DNA of 64,000 nucleotides from Ricordea florida (Eukaryota; Cnidaria; Anthozoa; Corallimorpharia; Ricordeidae): positions 10,030,805-10,094,804 of the forward strand of contig OX453287.1 in assembly GCA_949710005.1 (NCBI GenBank), in the 5' to 3' direction. Shown piece by piece: positions 29,934 to 42,357 of the stretch. Made by a program: the position numbers and the translations under genes. Every line of letters starts with the position of its first letter. Within the stretch, counting starts at the first letter, position 1. The notes under the pieces were generated by a model, which made no database searches, was not told the origin of the DNA, and saw only the letters and a list, made by a program, of their open reading frames with translations.

Positions 29934-32900
29934 TTAAGAAACGGGGTATGTGTGAATTCCATCCTCATCAACTATTCTTTTATCATAATATGCATTCAAT
30001 CCTTTTTTAATTTGTGTATATGTCACAATTTGGTTGTCATTGACTCTAAAACCAGTATTTTGTGCCATATCAATCGACCCTTTCAAAGCTGACATGTATC
30101 TATCCCAGTTCATTTCATTTTGTCTATGAATTGTACCTTTACAACTATACTTTACTTTTCCATTCTCATTTTCTGCGTAATTTTTTTTGATGAAAGAGCA
30201 ATCATTCTAATACCATCAAACTCCTTCTTGAACAGCCCGGGAGTCTTGTCGTGATATTTCGATGTTGATAGAAATTTTTCTTTCCCACCATTTAAGTATT
30301 CTTTTTGCATTTCAGGTTTTATAATATTATCCAATTTTTCAGCCGAAATTGCCATGTACATAGAATCTGTATCCATTTGTATCAGTTCAAAATCCTTTCT
30401 ATCTACATATTTATCAAGAAAATCGTAATAAAATTCCAACATGCGAAGTTTGGCTAGCTGATATACCGCGATACCACATTGATAGGGCCGGTCTATTCTT
30501 ATTTCTTTTTTTCGTTTTATTATTTCATATGTTTCATTTATTTCTGTAAGATCTTCAAATAATGGGGATCTTAAGGCTTTATTAACTTCATTCTCATCCT
30601 GAGTATACATTGTGTTCTTATGTTTTTCTTTATCTTCTATCATTTTCCCATAGAATGAATTTCCTTTCAGTTTGTAAGTATCAGCTAGTGCTTTACAACC
30701 TTTATACTTTGGCCTTAGTTTTTCAATCAATACTTTAATGTCTTTGTGCTCTTCAATAAATGGTACCACATCGGGGAATTTTTTTAATTCATTAATAATA
30801 TTTTCTACCTCATCTTTCTCTTTTTTATTAAAAAAAATACTTAACGCTTTTATCATATCCTCAATATCACCATCTCTTCGCGCGTTACTAACTTCTTCGG
30901 GAAACCATTCAAAAGGTCTTCCGGGTTCATACTTTAAAATATTATGTATGGCTGTAATCTCCAATCCGTGCTTAAGATACCATTCAAGTAATTCTGTATA
31001 TAAAAGTATCTTTTTTGCCTTTGTAACCCCTAATAATTTTTTATTATCTTTTAGGTGCTTTCTACCTGTAGCTTTTTGATATTCTTTCATATGATCTGGT
31101 ACCAAATCTTCAGGAACACTATCTACAACAAATAGTGGTGAGAACTCTTCAAACTTTTCTTTTAGGTTTTCGGGTACATTTATATCAACTTGACAAAATC
31201 CAAAAAGTTTACCATCAAGAATCTCTTTACAAATCTTCTTAATAAATTCAGGATCTGTTGGGTTTTCAACCTCAATACATTCCCCTTTACCGCATGGCAT
31301 TTTTTGTCCCGCCGCGAAAAGATATAACCCATTTGCATCATAACCAATAATTCTTACACAATTTTTTGCGAATTTAAATTTATGGGATCTAATCTTTGTT
31401 TTACCTAACTCTGCATATCGCATGAACACAATACTAGGGCCACCAACCATACCCGTTTTCAATAGTTTATAAATTTTGTTTTTGTCACATGTTTTACAAT
31501 TGTTCATTATCTGGTGGCATTTTTTACAAAACACTTTATTACAAACTTTATTACATCTATGAGCACAATATTTTCCAGGAGCAAATAATTCATGATAACC
31601 TTTCTTTTTCATTTTTTTTATTTTTTGATATTTATTTAGAACGTATATCATTGATACACCTGGGATGGATACGGCATCTTTTAATATATCTATTTTGTCC
31701 GGATAATACATTGCACGTGTTTTTTCTAACGCTTCTTTGAAAGGAATAACATCATTTAGGTTATATTCTCTCAACCAATCCTTCTGGGTTACACAACCCC
31801 TCTTTTTGTATTCCATCTTATATTCTTCATATTCTTCAAAGGATATTGTCATTTTCTGGTGTAAGCTTGAATAAAAGTTTTCATATTTCACAGGACCCAC
31901 GTGAGAAAGTTTTTCATAACTATCCAAATTTTCATAATCAAGAAAAAGTTTTCTAGCTTCACAGTTGTTTGCTTTACACCACTTATCAAAAGAAAGTCCA
32001 GGGGCCAAGTAAGACATTACATCTAAAAATTTGAATTTTGGTGTTGTTAAAAACACATGCTTATTACCATTTTTTGCAACAAAAATATCTTTGGTTTTAT
32101 TTGTCATGTGTTTTACAAAATATCTTTTAATCACATTGATATCATACTTTCCACTATTGAAACCTAAAACAGGAACTTGATTACACCATTCTTCATACTT
32201 CTCTAAAACTGTCTTTGGTATAGAATCTTGGTCAGGTAGTGGATATTCTTTTTTAACCTTTTCAACAATCTTTTTTCTTCTCTTTTCTAAATTTTCAACA
32301 AATTCTTTTACAAGCTCTTCAGGGTTTTCATTTATAATACATGTTGGTTCTTTTTCATAAGTATCATGAATTCCAACGCTAACTGGGATATGTGTTTGGT
32401 TAAAAGATAAATCATCAGTAATTTGTTGGTGTTCTTTTTGTAATATTGACTCAAAATCATAAAGAATAAAATCTGGGTACGGGATAAATTTCTTTTCTAA
32501 TTTTTCATTAAACCCAGATTCTGCATATATTATATTTTTTTTGATTTCTGGTTCTTCACACTCCCAAACTGATACAACATTATACCCCAAATCTTTCATT
32601 ATCTTTTCTCTTTGGATAGTTTCATTATATTTAGTTTTATCATTGCTTGAACATGGGCAACCGTGCCATTTACATCCATTAAATTCAAAAACAGTATTGG
32701 TCTCAGGTTCGTATCCATCTACCAAAAAAAGCTCCTTCCCACTTTTATCTTTAACACACCTTTCACCACCATGACCACATAGAGCGTGATGAATGTGTTT
32801 ACCTATTTTTGAAGCCTGTTGTTCAATCCATATACACCCCAAATAACTATATTGGGTATTACCACCATAAAAAATTTTTTCAGCGCTGTTGGGAATGTGA

Positions 32901-34489
32901 TTTATCTTTTTACCGGTACATATTACTTCTGTTTTTCCTCCTTTACAGCTGTTATTTTTTACATGATCATGATAATTACCATGCCTGTTAAATATTTGTT
33001 TACATCCTGAACATTCCCATTTTTTTGTTAGCAACTCTATATCCTTTATGAAAAAACAGTGACCCTCATGAAGTCCCATATTTAGACAAGGTAAATTATC
33101 TTTGAACTGACCTTTACCAAAAACTAATTTCCAAATTTCATTGTTTCCTTTTTCTTTTTGCTCGTAAAGGCGAATGTTAATAGAAAACATTTTTGCAATT
33201 TTCTCAAAATCAACAAGTTTTGTGGCCCTAACTTCTGAAGCTTTCAATTTTTTGTTATTATAAAAATCTCTGGCCAATTTCAGTGTTTGTTTTTCAATGT
33301 CCTTTTGGGGTGTTTTTTTACCGGCAAGAATGTTCAAGAGAATAGCCAAACACATCCAAAAACATAGATTATCATCCCTATCATCGACGGCATAAAGACA
33401 TTTTTTATCACGTAGAGCATCTGGTAATTTTCCACACCCAAGTAGAGGCTCGTCACTGTGAATAACTTTTACTTTTACCTCTGTAAATTCAACTCTACCT
33501 TCACGAACACCTGGTTTATCAATGATCTTTGATGGTGGTAAGTATGCTTTACTCCAAGCAATGCCTTCAAAACTCAATCTTTCTCCCTCACACCGCTCAA
33601 TATAATCTTTTATTTCAGAAAGCATGGTAAAAGTCCCCTCACTCCTAAATGTGTAAGCGTGATAAGCTATTTCTCCATTACCCCTATGAATTAAATCACT
33701 AAAACTGACAACAATTCTTGAACGCATTTCTATGTGTGGTTCCAATTCATTGAAAATCATTTCTGATAAGTCATTATCTAGATCTCTCCTAAATTGGAAA
33801 ATAGTTTCATTTCTTTCGATGATATTTTGAATATCTTCTTCATGTTCATTAGGTCTTATTGGAAATATTCTAAGGGTTGTTGTTCTTTTTCTTTTAGTTT
33901 TTTTGTCTTTTTTTGTTTTAGATTTTGCCCCCTTCTCCACATTATTCTCTTTATCTTTTTCATAAACCCTACCTTTAATTGAATCTTTCTCTCTTTTGGT
34001 TTTTTCCGTTGGTTTGATAACTTTTTTATTGGCGAGATTATTAAGCGATTCATAAAACTTAACCCTGTCTGTAACCCGATAGTTATTTATTATCTTCTTT
34101 TGATTTTTATTAGGTAGTTTTTCATTGGTGTTAACTGCAAGTGTATCAAAAATCTTAACTCTATCGGCGACTTTAAAAGTTTTGGTAATTATTTTAGTTG
34201 GGGGTTTTTTTGTTGCTTTTAGATCTTTATATGATTCAAATAACTTAACTTTTTCTTTTACATTTGATTTTTTCGGGTGGGCTGAGGTTGGTGGTTTTTG
34301 TGATTTTTTTCGCATGTTTTGTATTTTCTTTTTAAGCTCTTCAACAATTCCGGGTATTTTTCTTATCTTTTTTATAAGTTCAGATTCACTCATTTTAGAA
34401 TAATCTTTAATACCATGATTTTTAGCAATCTTTTTCAAAGTATTAAGTTTTCTCAATTCTTTCGCCTTTTGATTCTGTTCTTGTTCCAT
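29934..34489 (-). pseudogene. Protein-primed-type B-family DNA polymerase, C-terminal frameshift
   Basis: The frame from 34489 encodes 1445 residues to 30152. The family's last segment continues in another frame to a TAA at 29934-29936. The shift lies in an eight-base homopolymer at 30180-30187, so a sequencing error is possible. Features in order: SAP-like (10-45); basic linker; possible papain/OTU-like unit with Cys near 376 (NLCFW) and His near 477; C2H2 finger near 494-515; VSR-like nuclease block near 588-612 (FNGCKWHGC); Exo I near 675 (YDFES), Exo II near 776 (NSGKYD), Exo III near 910 (YNLND). Polymerase motifs A, B and C lie near 1050, 1277 and 1373 (DTDS). It replicates the element (family knowledge). 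All visible catalytic residues remain. The start lies inside the terminal repeat. Confidence 0.85.
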
Positions 34490-34696
34490 ATTTAATAATT
34501 TTCTTGGAAATCTTTAAGCCATAATTCATTTTTTTATTCGAAAATCCATACATAAAATTTAATAAAAAAATTAAAACCAACCTTCAATAAAGGAATAAAA
34601 TAAAAATTAAAACCTCCCTACAATAAAATAAAAATTAAATTCAATCTTCAATAAATAAAAATTAAATTCTACTTATTTTTACTGTAACATACTACT
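34481..34696 (-). repeat. Right terminal inverted repeat of copy B
   Basis: This is the inverted partner of 19564-19779. It contains the start codon and first codons of the polymerase gene together with its promoter region. Confidence 0.9.
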
Positions 34697-34701
34697 GCTA
34701 G

Positions 34702-37458
34702 ACAATCTTGATGACATAATTTGCAATACTGATGATCTTCAAAATATTGACCAAGACTTAAAACTGTATGATAACCTTAAAAAGGAGCTTCAATCACTGT
34801 ATGAACGTAAAGGGAAAGAAGTGTTGTTTAGGTCGAAATGTCGTTGGATTGAAAAAGGTGAAAGGCCAACCAAATATTTTTTCAATCTTGAGAAGAGAAA
34901 CTACAACAAAAAGACCATTTTGGAACTTGAATTGGACAATGGAGAACTCTTAACCGAGGAAAAGTTGATCTTGCAAGAAATTGAATCCTATTATAAAGAT
35001 CTGTATACATCCAAAGTTTCGGCAACCCTGTCTGACTTTGACCAATTTAGTCAAAACCTTGAAATTCCTCATCTTTCTAATGATGAACGAGACAGATTGG
35101 AGGGTCCTCTAAGTTTTGACGAATGCAAACAAATACTAAACTCCTTTAGCAATGGAAAATCACCGGGAGAAGATGGCTTTACAGTTGAATTTTACCAAAA
35201 GTTTTTTGACATTTTAGGGGAAGATCTTGTCGATTGCCTCAACGCTTCTCATGAAACAGGACAGCTTTCTATTTCTCAACGCAGGGGTGTGATAACCTTA
35301 ATACCAAAAGAAGAAGAATCACTAGTAACTTTAAAAAACTGGAGACCGATTACACTTCTCAATGTCGACTACAAAATAGCGTCGAAAGCAATAGCGAAGA
35401 GAATTGAACCTGTCTTACCAAGTTTGATACATTCTGATCAAACGGGATTCATTAAAGAGAGGTATATTGGAGAGAATAGTAGGCTTATAAGTGATCTTCT
35501 GGAACAAACCGAAAAAGATCAGAGCACAGGAATTCTGTTGTCTCTAGACTTTCGTAAGGCTTTTGATACTTTGGAATGGCCATTGATACAATACATGTTA
35601 AGTAGGTATAATTTCGGAACGAATCTCAGAAAGTGGATTGAGATCTTTTACACCAATGTAGAAACTGCAGTACTTAACAATGGTTTTGCCACTAATTGGT
35701 TCAAGCCCTCTTCTGGAGTGAGACAGGGCTGTCCTTTATCGCCTTTTCTTTTTATTTTAACTGCAGAACTAATGTCGAATAAAATACGTCAAACTGACAG
35801 TGTAAAAGGCATTTGTCTTTTTAATAATGAAATAAAATTAAGTCAATTTGCAGATGACACAAACCTATTTTGTGCAAATGTAGCATCGGTAGAAGCGGCA
35901 ATGGCTGTCGTTTATCACTTTGGTGAGATCTCTGGACTTAAACTCAACATCGAAAAGACGAAAGCAATGTGGCTTGGCAAATGGGCTAATAAGCGTGACA
36001 AGCCGTTAAATCTTAAGTGGGTCCACTCTCCGACAAGGTTCTTAGGAATATTTTTATCATATGACAAAAAGGGTAATGACAACTTTAATTTTAATCTTAA
36101 GATACAGAAACTGCAAACGAATCTCGATATGTGGAGATCGAGGGACTTAACGTTATTCGGAAAGGTGTTAATAATAAAAGCACTAGGAATTTCTTCACTT
36201 GTCTATTCCGCTTCGAATGTACAGGTTCCCGGTGAGATTATAGACAATGTTAAGGGAAGATTATTCCGTTTTCTGTGGAAAAATAAGAAAGACAGAATCA
36301 AAAGAGTAGGTTTGTATCAAGACTATGACAAAGGAGGACTTCGCATGGTCGATTTTGAAACATTTGTGAAATCGTTGCGCTTAGCCTGGATCCCTAGGCC
36401 CCCCCCGTTCTGGTCACCAAAACTGGAAGGTGGTTCCTGACCACTGTTTCAAAAAACGAGGAGGCTTAGAACTCTTACTCAGTTGCAACTATAATATTGA
36501 TTTCCTAGATGATCTTCCGAAATTCTATAAGGACGCGTTAAAATTTTTCAGCGAACTTACATCTCTTTATTCCAACAATTCTTGGCGTGATCAACTGTTG
36601 TATAACAACAAAGACATTTTAATCGGAGGAAAATCTTTCTTTAATAGGGAGTGGTACTCGAAAGGAATACTTGAAATCAGAGATCTTCTAAGTCGAGATG
36701 GTAGCTTTCTCTCTTTTAGTAACTTTCGTAACAAGTATAGCCTAAAAAAAACAAACTTTCTTCAGTTTTATTAGGTAATCTCTGCTATTCCAAATCATTT
36801 GCTGTTAAAAGCGAGAACACAAGATTCCCCTACAGCCTTAAATTACAACGACCTGACTTCTTTTCAATTAGGAAATGAGATTGAGATAAACCTTTTGAAT
36901 GCTAAAGCGAAAGACTTTTATTGGCTCCTGGTTAAAAAAACTCATACTTGTAAACAAACTGGCTTTAAACGATGGGAAACCGTTGTTAAATTAAACGATG
37001 AACAATGGAAAAACATCTACAACTCAGTTAGGAAAATATGTAAAGAGAATAGACTAAAGGAGTATCATTTCAAATTTATTCATAGAATAATAATTACTAA
37101 AAAGGAACTTCACAGGTTTGGAGTTAAATCTGATGATAATTGTCTTTACTGTGGCGAACAAGACTCGATTGATCATACGTTCATTGAATGTCCATTTACC
37201 AAGCGCTTTGTTAAAACCTGCATAAACTGGTTCAATGATACAAATGGCTCACAATTTAATCTAACAACTGTCGAGCTTTTATTTGGTATTCCTAACCCCT
37301 CTTCAGTTCTACTTAAGAAACTTAACTACACTCTTTTATTCATGCGTCGCTATGTAAACATCAGGAAATTAAATGAGGAAGCACTGATCCTTTCAGATTT
37401 TATCAGTGAAATTAAGCCCAGATATCGATTGGAAAATTTCATAGTTAACGCCTCCTAG
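34702..37458 (+). pseudogene. LINE ORF2 C-terminal part: reverse transcriptase, with a frameshift and a stop
   Basis: The frame continues in phase from 19563 across the Polinton-like insertion. Reverse-transcriptase landmarks are SPGEDGF, LDFRKAFD, SSGVRQGCPLSP, the catalytic FADD (QFADDTNL) and FLGIFLSY. A C-run near 36400 shifts the frame, and a TAG at 36772-36774 is a second lesion. Near the end a Cys/His knuckle (CLYCGEQDSIDHTFIECP) is typical of the L1 C-terminus. The natural stop is at 37456-37458. The enzyme copies its RNA at the nicked target (family knowledge). Confidence 0.85.
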
Positions 37459-37694
37459 GCATCATAGTATACCATCAAGGAAAAATGTAACCTCCTTGGA
37501 ACTTTACCCTATGCCACACACTTTTATTTTTCCCTTCTTGTAAATATTTTTCAATTGTCATAGGTTAATGTCACCACTTCTGTATATTTCGTTGTGATAG
37601 CTACATGTACTATTGTAATACCTACTTTTAGTTTTTGTAGTGTTTGTAAATAGTGTTGTAACTTAAACATTACATGTAATTTTTTTTTTAAACT

Positions 37695-37728
37695 AATAAA
37701 AATTATTAAAAAAAAAAAAAAAAAAAAA
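37695..37728 (+). terminator. LINE poly-A signal and tail
   Basis: AATAAA at 37695-37700 is followed within ten bases by a tract of about 20 A. The right target duplication follows directly. Confidence 0.8.
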
Positions 37729-37743
37729 AAGTACCCGCAAGCA
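37729..37743 (+). repeat. Target site duplication of LINE, right copy
   Basis: AAGTACCCGCAAGCA matches 17321-17335 without mismatch. Its first two bases also belong to the A tract, so the true length is 13-15. Confidence 0.85.
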
Positions 37744-37829
37744 ACATATATTAACATACCGAACGACTGACTAACGGAGCGTGACAAACACGCATTGACT
37801 ACTCCTTGCCTTCGAATTTCAGTTTGCAG

Positions 37830-37996
37830 ATGAGGAGCCTCATTACACATCTCATCACGGGCAGTCCAACAACCAACAACCGATAAAGCCCAAGCTACAG
37901 AGACAATTTGCCGTCATAGAAGATGTCAAAAAGGACATTCCATCATTATATCAAGCTACAGACAAGGACACTGGAGTCTCATTTTACTATAATTGA
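37830..37996 (+). CDS. Last coding exon of a host gene, partial
   Basis: A splice acceptor (AATTTCAGTTTGCAG) ends at 37829. The following frame, entered in phase with two bases of a codon, runs about 55 codons (EEPHYTSHHGQ, then QRQFAVIEDVKKDIPSLYQ) to a TGA at 37994-37996. AATAAA follows 40 bases later. Codon use is not AT-biased and no mobile-element feature is present. I do not recognise the protein. The upstream exons were not found in the window; the LINE insertion 87 bases upstream would lie in the preceding intron. Confidence 0.55.
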
Positions 37997-38035
37997 AGGA
38001 CAGTGTTACTGTACTGTATTTTTATTTGTGTGAAC

Positions 38036-38041
38036 AATAAA
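38036..38041 (+). terminator. Poly-A signal of the host gene
   Basis: AATAAA lies 40 bases after the stop codon of the exon at 37830-37996. Confidence 0.55.
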
Positions 38042-38224
38042 CTATTTTTTTAAACGTGAACATATGCGTTGTGTGGTTAATGTAAAGGTATATTCAGTAT
38101 ATTAGTGCCTTACTGTATGCGCGCCTCAACATGCCCGGCCCGCATGCATAATTTCCTTTAAGAGGACAGCGATTTTCTCGGGCGTTTACTGTAATTTATA
38201 CCCCTTTTTCCGGCGCTGTTTATG

Positions 38225-38350
38225 AACTCAATATGGCGACTATAACGTAATCCATTCAACATGGCAACCTTAAAGTCATATATTCCATATGGCCATCACA
38301 ACGTAAAACATTCAATATGGTGGTCGTAAAGTCATTCAATATGGCGACCA
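38225..38350. repeat. Short degenerate repeats with ATATGGCGAC
   Basis: The words CAATATGGCGAC, CAACATGGCAAC, CATATGGCCATC, CAATATGGTGGTC and CAATATGGCGAC recur at roughly 25-38 base steps. Each is flanked by AACGTAA or AAAGTCAT. This is a decayed minisatellite. Confidence 0.5.
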
Positions 38351-38512
38351 ACTCCAACCTGGTTCATTATATGCATATGTCCTTGTTCTCCCTACTAGGC
38401 CCAAGCCCCGCTCTCTGGTCTAGAACGCCGTCTAATCTACTAGTGTAATTAGTGTTCATTTTGTAACCGTAAGCAGTGTACAGTTTGTAATAAAAAAAAA
38501 ATGATTCAGGGC

Positions 38513-41500
38513 TTAAAAACTGCTTGATTCTGGTTTGTAACCGTAAAAAATATCTGTATCAATTAAGGTGACTTTTTCTGATCGTTTTTCATTCCACCAT
38601 ACAATAACTTTTTGCCAGAATGTTTGTACCGTCGAACACTCATAAAGCAGATGAGATAAAGTTTCATAAGGAGAGCTACAACGATCGCAACTTGGAGAAA
38701 TTTTCAATTTCATTTTATGAAGTCTGCTGTTGGTGGGTAGGATCTGAGTTTGTTTTCTAATGTAACCTTGAAAGGCAATTCATAGATGGCTTTAATAGGA
38801 AGACATTTTTCAATTAGTTTAGTTTCTACGTTTGGAGCTTTGAACACTTTGAAAACAAGCAATTCGCGAGCAGATTTGGCAGTGACGTTCGCAGGAAGAA
38901 GGTCTTTGCTGTCAACATCAGTAAGCATTCGTTCAGAATTTACAATTGATCTTTTCCATACCTCAGGGATCGCGGCAAGAAGGCCATTATATCTTAGGAA
39001 ATTTACTGTCATACCATATTTATGTTGAAACTCGGATCTCGATAAAAACTTTCTGTTCTCGTTTAACAGATGACCAATTTTGATTATTCCTTTTCTATGT
39101 CAGGATGGGTAGAAGACTGATTTCCCATGTATTTTAATAAAGCGGTTGTTCCAAATAATTTCATTTTCATATTCTTTAGTAGAAGAAGGGTCTTTGGAGT
39201 GTAGCTCCTGCCAGGCAGTCAATATTTCCTTATAAAAAGACGGCACATACGAGGCAAAATTTAGGTCGGGTGCATTAAAATTGCATTCCAAAAGAAAAGA
39301 GCCACCATATTGGGATGTAGCCAATGAGAAGAGGGAGCACCATTTGGCATCGCCAGCTTCATATAAACGTTTAACCCATGCTGCTTTTAAAGACTTGTCC
39401 ATCGTGGTGAAATCTACCATATTAAGGCCACCTTTCTCTTTTGGACCTATAAGCGCTTTGCGTTTGACCTTATCAGGCTTGAAGTTCCATATGAACTTGA
39501 AGCAAATATCATTAACTTCACTAGTAAATTTCGGTGGAGCTGTAAGAACGGAAGTATTATAAACAAGCTTGGAGATGGCGAGGGTTTTAATGATGCAAAT
39601 TCTTCCCATTAGCATTAAGCCTCTGGTCGTCCATTGGTTTAAAATTTTCTTTAGCCCAACAAGTTTTTCCTCGAAATTTATTTTGTAACTAACAGAAGGA
39701 TCGTATGCGAAGGCCACACCTAGCACGATTACATATTTTTCAGGCCACGTAATATTGAATGGAGAACGTTTACCTAAATTGCATTTGAGACTGCCAAGCC
39801 ACATTCCTTCCGTTTTAGAAATATTTATTTTTAGACCTGAACAGGCTCCAAAATCGTTTAAAAGATTGAACAAGTGATTAGCAGAGCAATCATCTTTTAT
39901 AAATGCGGTGATATCATCCGCGTACATACTTAATTTTAATTCGGTGTCGTTAATTTTCAAACCACGGATATTTTCATTTTTCCTTATCGCTTGGCCTAGT
40001 ACCTCAATTGCCAGGACAAATAAGAGCCCCGATAAGGGGCACCCTTGCCGGACTCCGCTTTGAAGCAGAAAGAAATTGGACGCAAACCCGTTATTTATCA
40101 CACAGCTGGTGATATTGGAATAAAAGGTGTGGATCCATTTTTGGAACATTGGCCCAAAGTTCATTACTTCAAGGACTTTGAACAGATACTTCCACTCTAA
40201 GGAATCAAATGCTTTTTCAAAATCTATAAAGAGTAACATGCCAGGTAGTTGTTTTTTCTCATACAATTCAATTACATCCGATATTAGCCGAATGTTTTCT
40301 CCTATAAAGCGGTTTTTAACATACCCTGTTTGGTCACTATTTATTAACCTAGGTAAGACTTTCTCTAATTGTTTTGCTATACATTTCGTAGCTATTTTGT
40401 AGTCAATATTCAACAAAGAAATTGGCCGCTAATTCTTGAGGAGGAGGGTGTCTTTATTCTTTTTAGGCAACAATGAAATCACACCTCTCCTTTGCGAGAT
40501 CGACATTTCACCTCTGCAATAGGCGTCATTTAAACAGTCTATTAAAGGAGTTACTACGAATTCCCAAAAGCACAAATAAAATTCTGCAGTCAGTCCATCT
40601 GTACCTGGGGTTTTATTTTTCGCGAACGTTTTGAGAGAGGATAAACTTTCTTCTTCGGTGATGAGGCCCTCGCAGGATTTTTGCTGCTCGTTATCAAGTC
40701 TCTGTACATTGTCAGGGTTTAAGAAGGATGAGGCTGAAGCATCAAATGTGTTATCTGTTATTTGCGAGGCATATAAGGCTTTATAAAATGTTTCCATCTC
40801 GCACAAGATCCTTTTTGGTTCCTCGACATACTCGTTTTGATCGGTTTTTAATTTACCAATATGCTTCCTTTCATGTGAACGCTTCTCTAGATTCGTGAAA
40901 TATTTCGTATTTCTTTCGCCATGTTCGTACCACCGTGCTCTACTTCTTACAATCGCGCCTTTTGTTTTGTGTTCAGCGATCCTTTGAAGATCAAGCTTGA
41001 CACGTTCAATTTCTGTTACTAAATTGGCTTCTTGCGGATTTTGATCAAGACGCATATTTAAATGTTTTAACTTGCAGAGTAAATTTATTTCTCTCGACTT
41101 TTTACTTTTAGCAAGACGTTTAGAGAAACGGATACAAAAGTCTCTAATCTCCATTTTAATCATTTCCCAATAAAGTCTTTTATCGATTGTTCCACTATGT
41201 TTTTCCTTGGCTTGTAGTAAAAAGAATTTTAGGTTTGTTACAAATTCTTCATTATTAAGAAGAGAGTTATTAAATTTCCAAAACCCTGGACCGGCTGTTT
41301 TTTGGTTATTTTTATATGCGACTTCGGCGTAAATTGGGGAATGGTCTGAATCGTAATATGACAACACACCCGTTTTACTAGTACGAGGAACTAAATGTTT
41401 TGAAATAAGCCAATAATCTAATCGACATCTTATTTTTCCTGAGCTGTTCTGCCAGGTAAAGCGCTTATCACTCGGGTGGTGAAGTCTCCATATATCGTTG

Positions 41501-42012
41501 AGACTTAAATTGTCGCTCATTTCCTTTATACTGTGAATTACATTTTTCTTGTTTCTGGTGTCTTTTCCACCTATTTTATCAATATTTTCGAGTGGGTAAT
41601 TATAGTCACCTCCCATTATGAGATTTTCATTTGCACAGGGACGTAACTTGATTGTTAATTCGTTTTAGAAATTTATTTGTTGATTTTGGTCGTTGGGAGC
41701 GTAGACATTGACTAAACAAAATTCTTCATCTTGAAGTGTGAGGCGAACAATAAGCATTCTTCCGTTCTTATCATTAGTAATGCTAATATTCTCTGCTTTT
41801 AAAGTTGGACGAAAAAGAATCATCACGCCTCTACTACGTTTTGAACCATGGGAATAGCAAATGTCACCGCCCCATTCTGCATGCCAAACATTTTCGATTG
41901 TTTTTTCACTGTAGGTTTCCTGCAAAAAAGTTAGGTCATATTTGCCATTATGAAGCCACCTAAATAAATTTCTACGCTTGATCGACTTATTTATGCCTCT
42001 GATAGGAAACAC
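38513..42012 (-). pseudogene. LINE ORF2: endonuclease and reverse transcriptase, multiple lesions
   Basis: Read on the minus strand, the endonuclease part includes FLQETYSE, NVYAPNDQ and GGDYNYP. A TAA at 41665-41667 interrupts it. The linker and reverse transcriptase follow, with a TAG at 40429-40431 just before RPISLLNIDY. Then come FIDFEKAFD, SGVRQGCPLSG and the catalytic MYADD (SMYADDIT). A TGA lies at 39100-39102 and a frameshift near 38711. The C-terminal knuckle is CDRCSSPYETLSHLLYEC. All three stops are in the same frame and look like point mutations of tryptophan-type or similar codons. It is inactive. Confidence 0.85.
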
Positions 42013-42029
42013 ATTTTAAACCCATTGCA

Positions 42030-42357
42030 AATGTAATTAAGGCTCAACACCTGCACCAGAGCCCCAGCCAAAAAAAGTTGTCCCCAGATGTGATGCCACC
42101 AAACAGAAATATTACAAAACACAGAACATTACAAAAACTTATTAAGCCGTTAAGCGACTTCAAGTATAGAGGGGATAGCTTTAGTAAATGGAAAAATTTC
42201 ATTGATTGGAAGGAGTCCCTCTACGATTCCCCGCATAATAATACTATTAGATGACGAATTGAAAATTAATTGTATGGCATAAGGAAAGTGTAACAATTGA
42301 ACCGAGCATCAGCGGTCAGACCCGGGGTAAATGCTAAGTGAGACAAATTAACATCAA
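42030..42357. other. Inter-ORF region of second LINE
   Basis: These 330 bases between ORF1 and ORF2 hold no open frame of note. The LINE at 17336 has a similar 220-base spacer. Confidence 0.5.

Larger units (their letters stand above)
19564..34696 (+). mobile_element. Polinton-like (Maverick-type) element copy B, complete
   Basis: The element is 15.1 kb with perfect-looking 216-bp terminal inverted repeats starting AGTAGTATG and ending CATACTACT. A 7-base word, TGCTAGA, is shared by the two flanks (19558-19564 and 34696-34702); the expected 5-6 bp duplication is within it. Polintons characteristically start with AG and have 6-bp duplications (family knowledge). Content: polymerase, integrase, packaging ATPase, major capsid protein and about ten smaller genes. 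Base composition is much more AT-rich than the LINE around it. No adenain-type protease was found. Confidence 0.9.
17336..37728 (+). mobile_element. Full-length L1/Tx1-type LINE, split by a Polinton-like element
   Basis: Excluding the 15.1 kb insert the element is about 5.25 kb. It has a 5' untranslated region, ORF1 (17472-18356), ORF2 with endonuclease and reverse transcriptase (18585-37458), an AATAAA at 37695-37700 and a poly-A tail to 37728. Target duplications flank it. Poly-A tail, apurinic-type endonuclease and the ORF1 type place it in the L1 group near Tx1. Confidence 0.85.
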
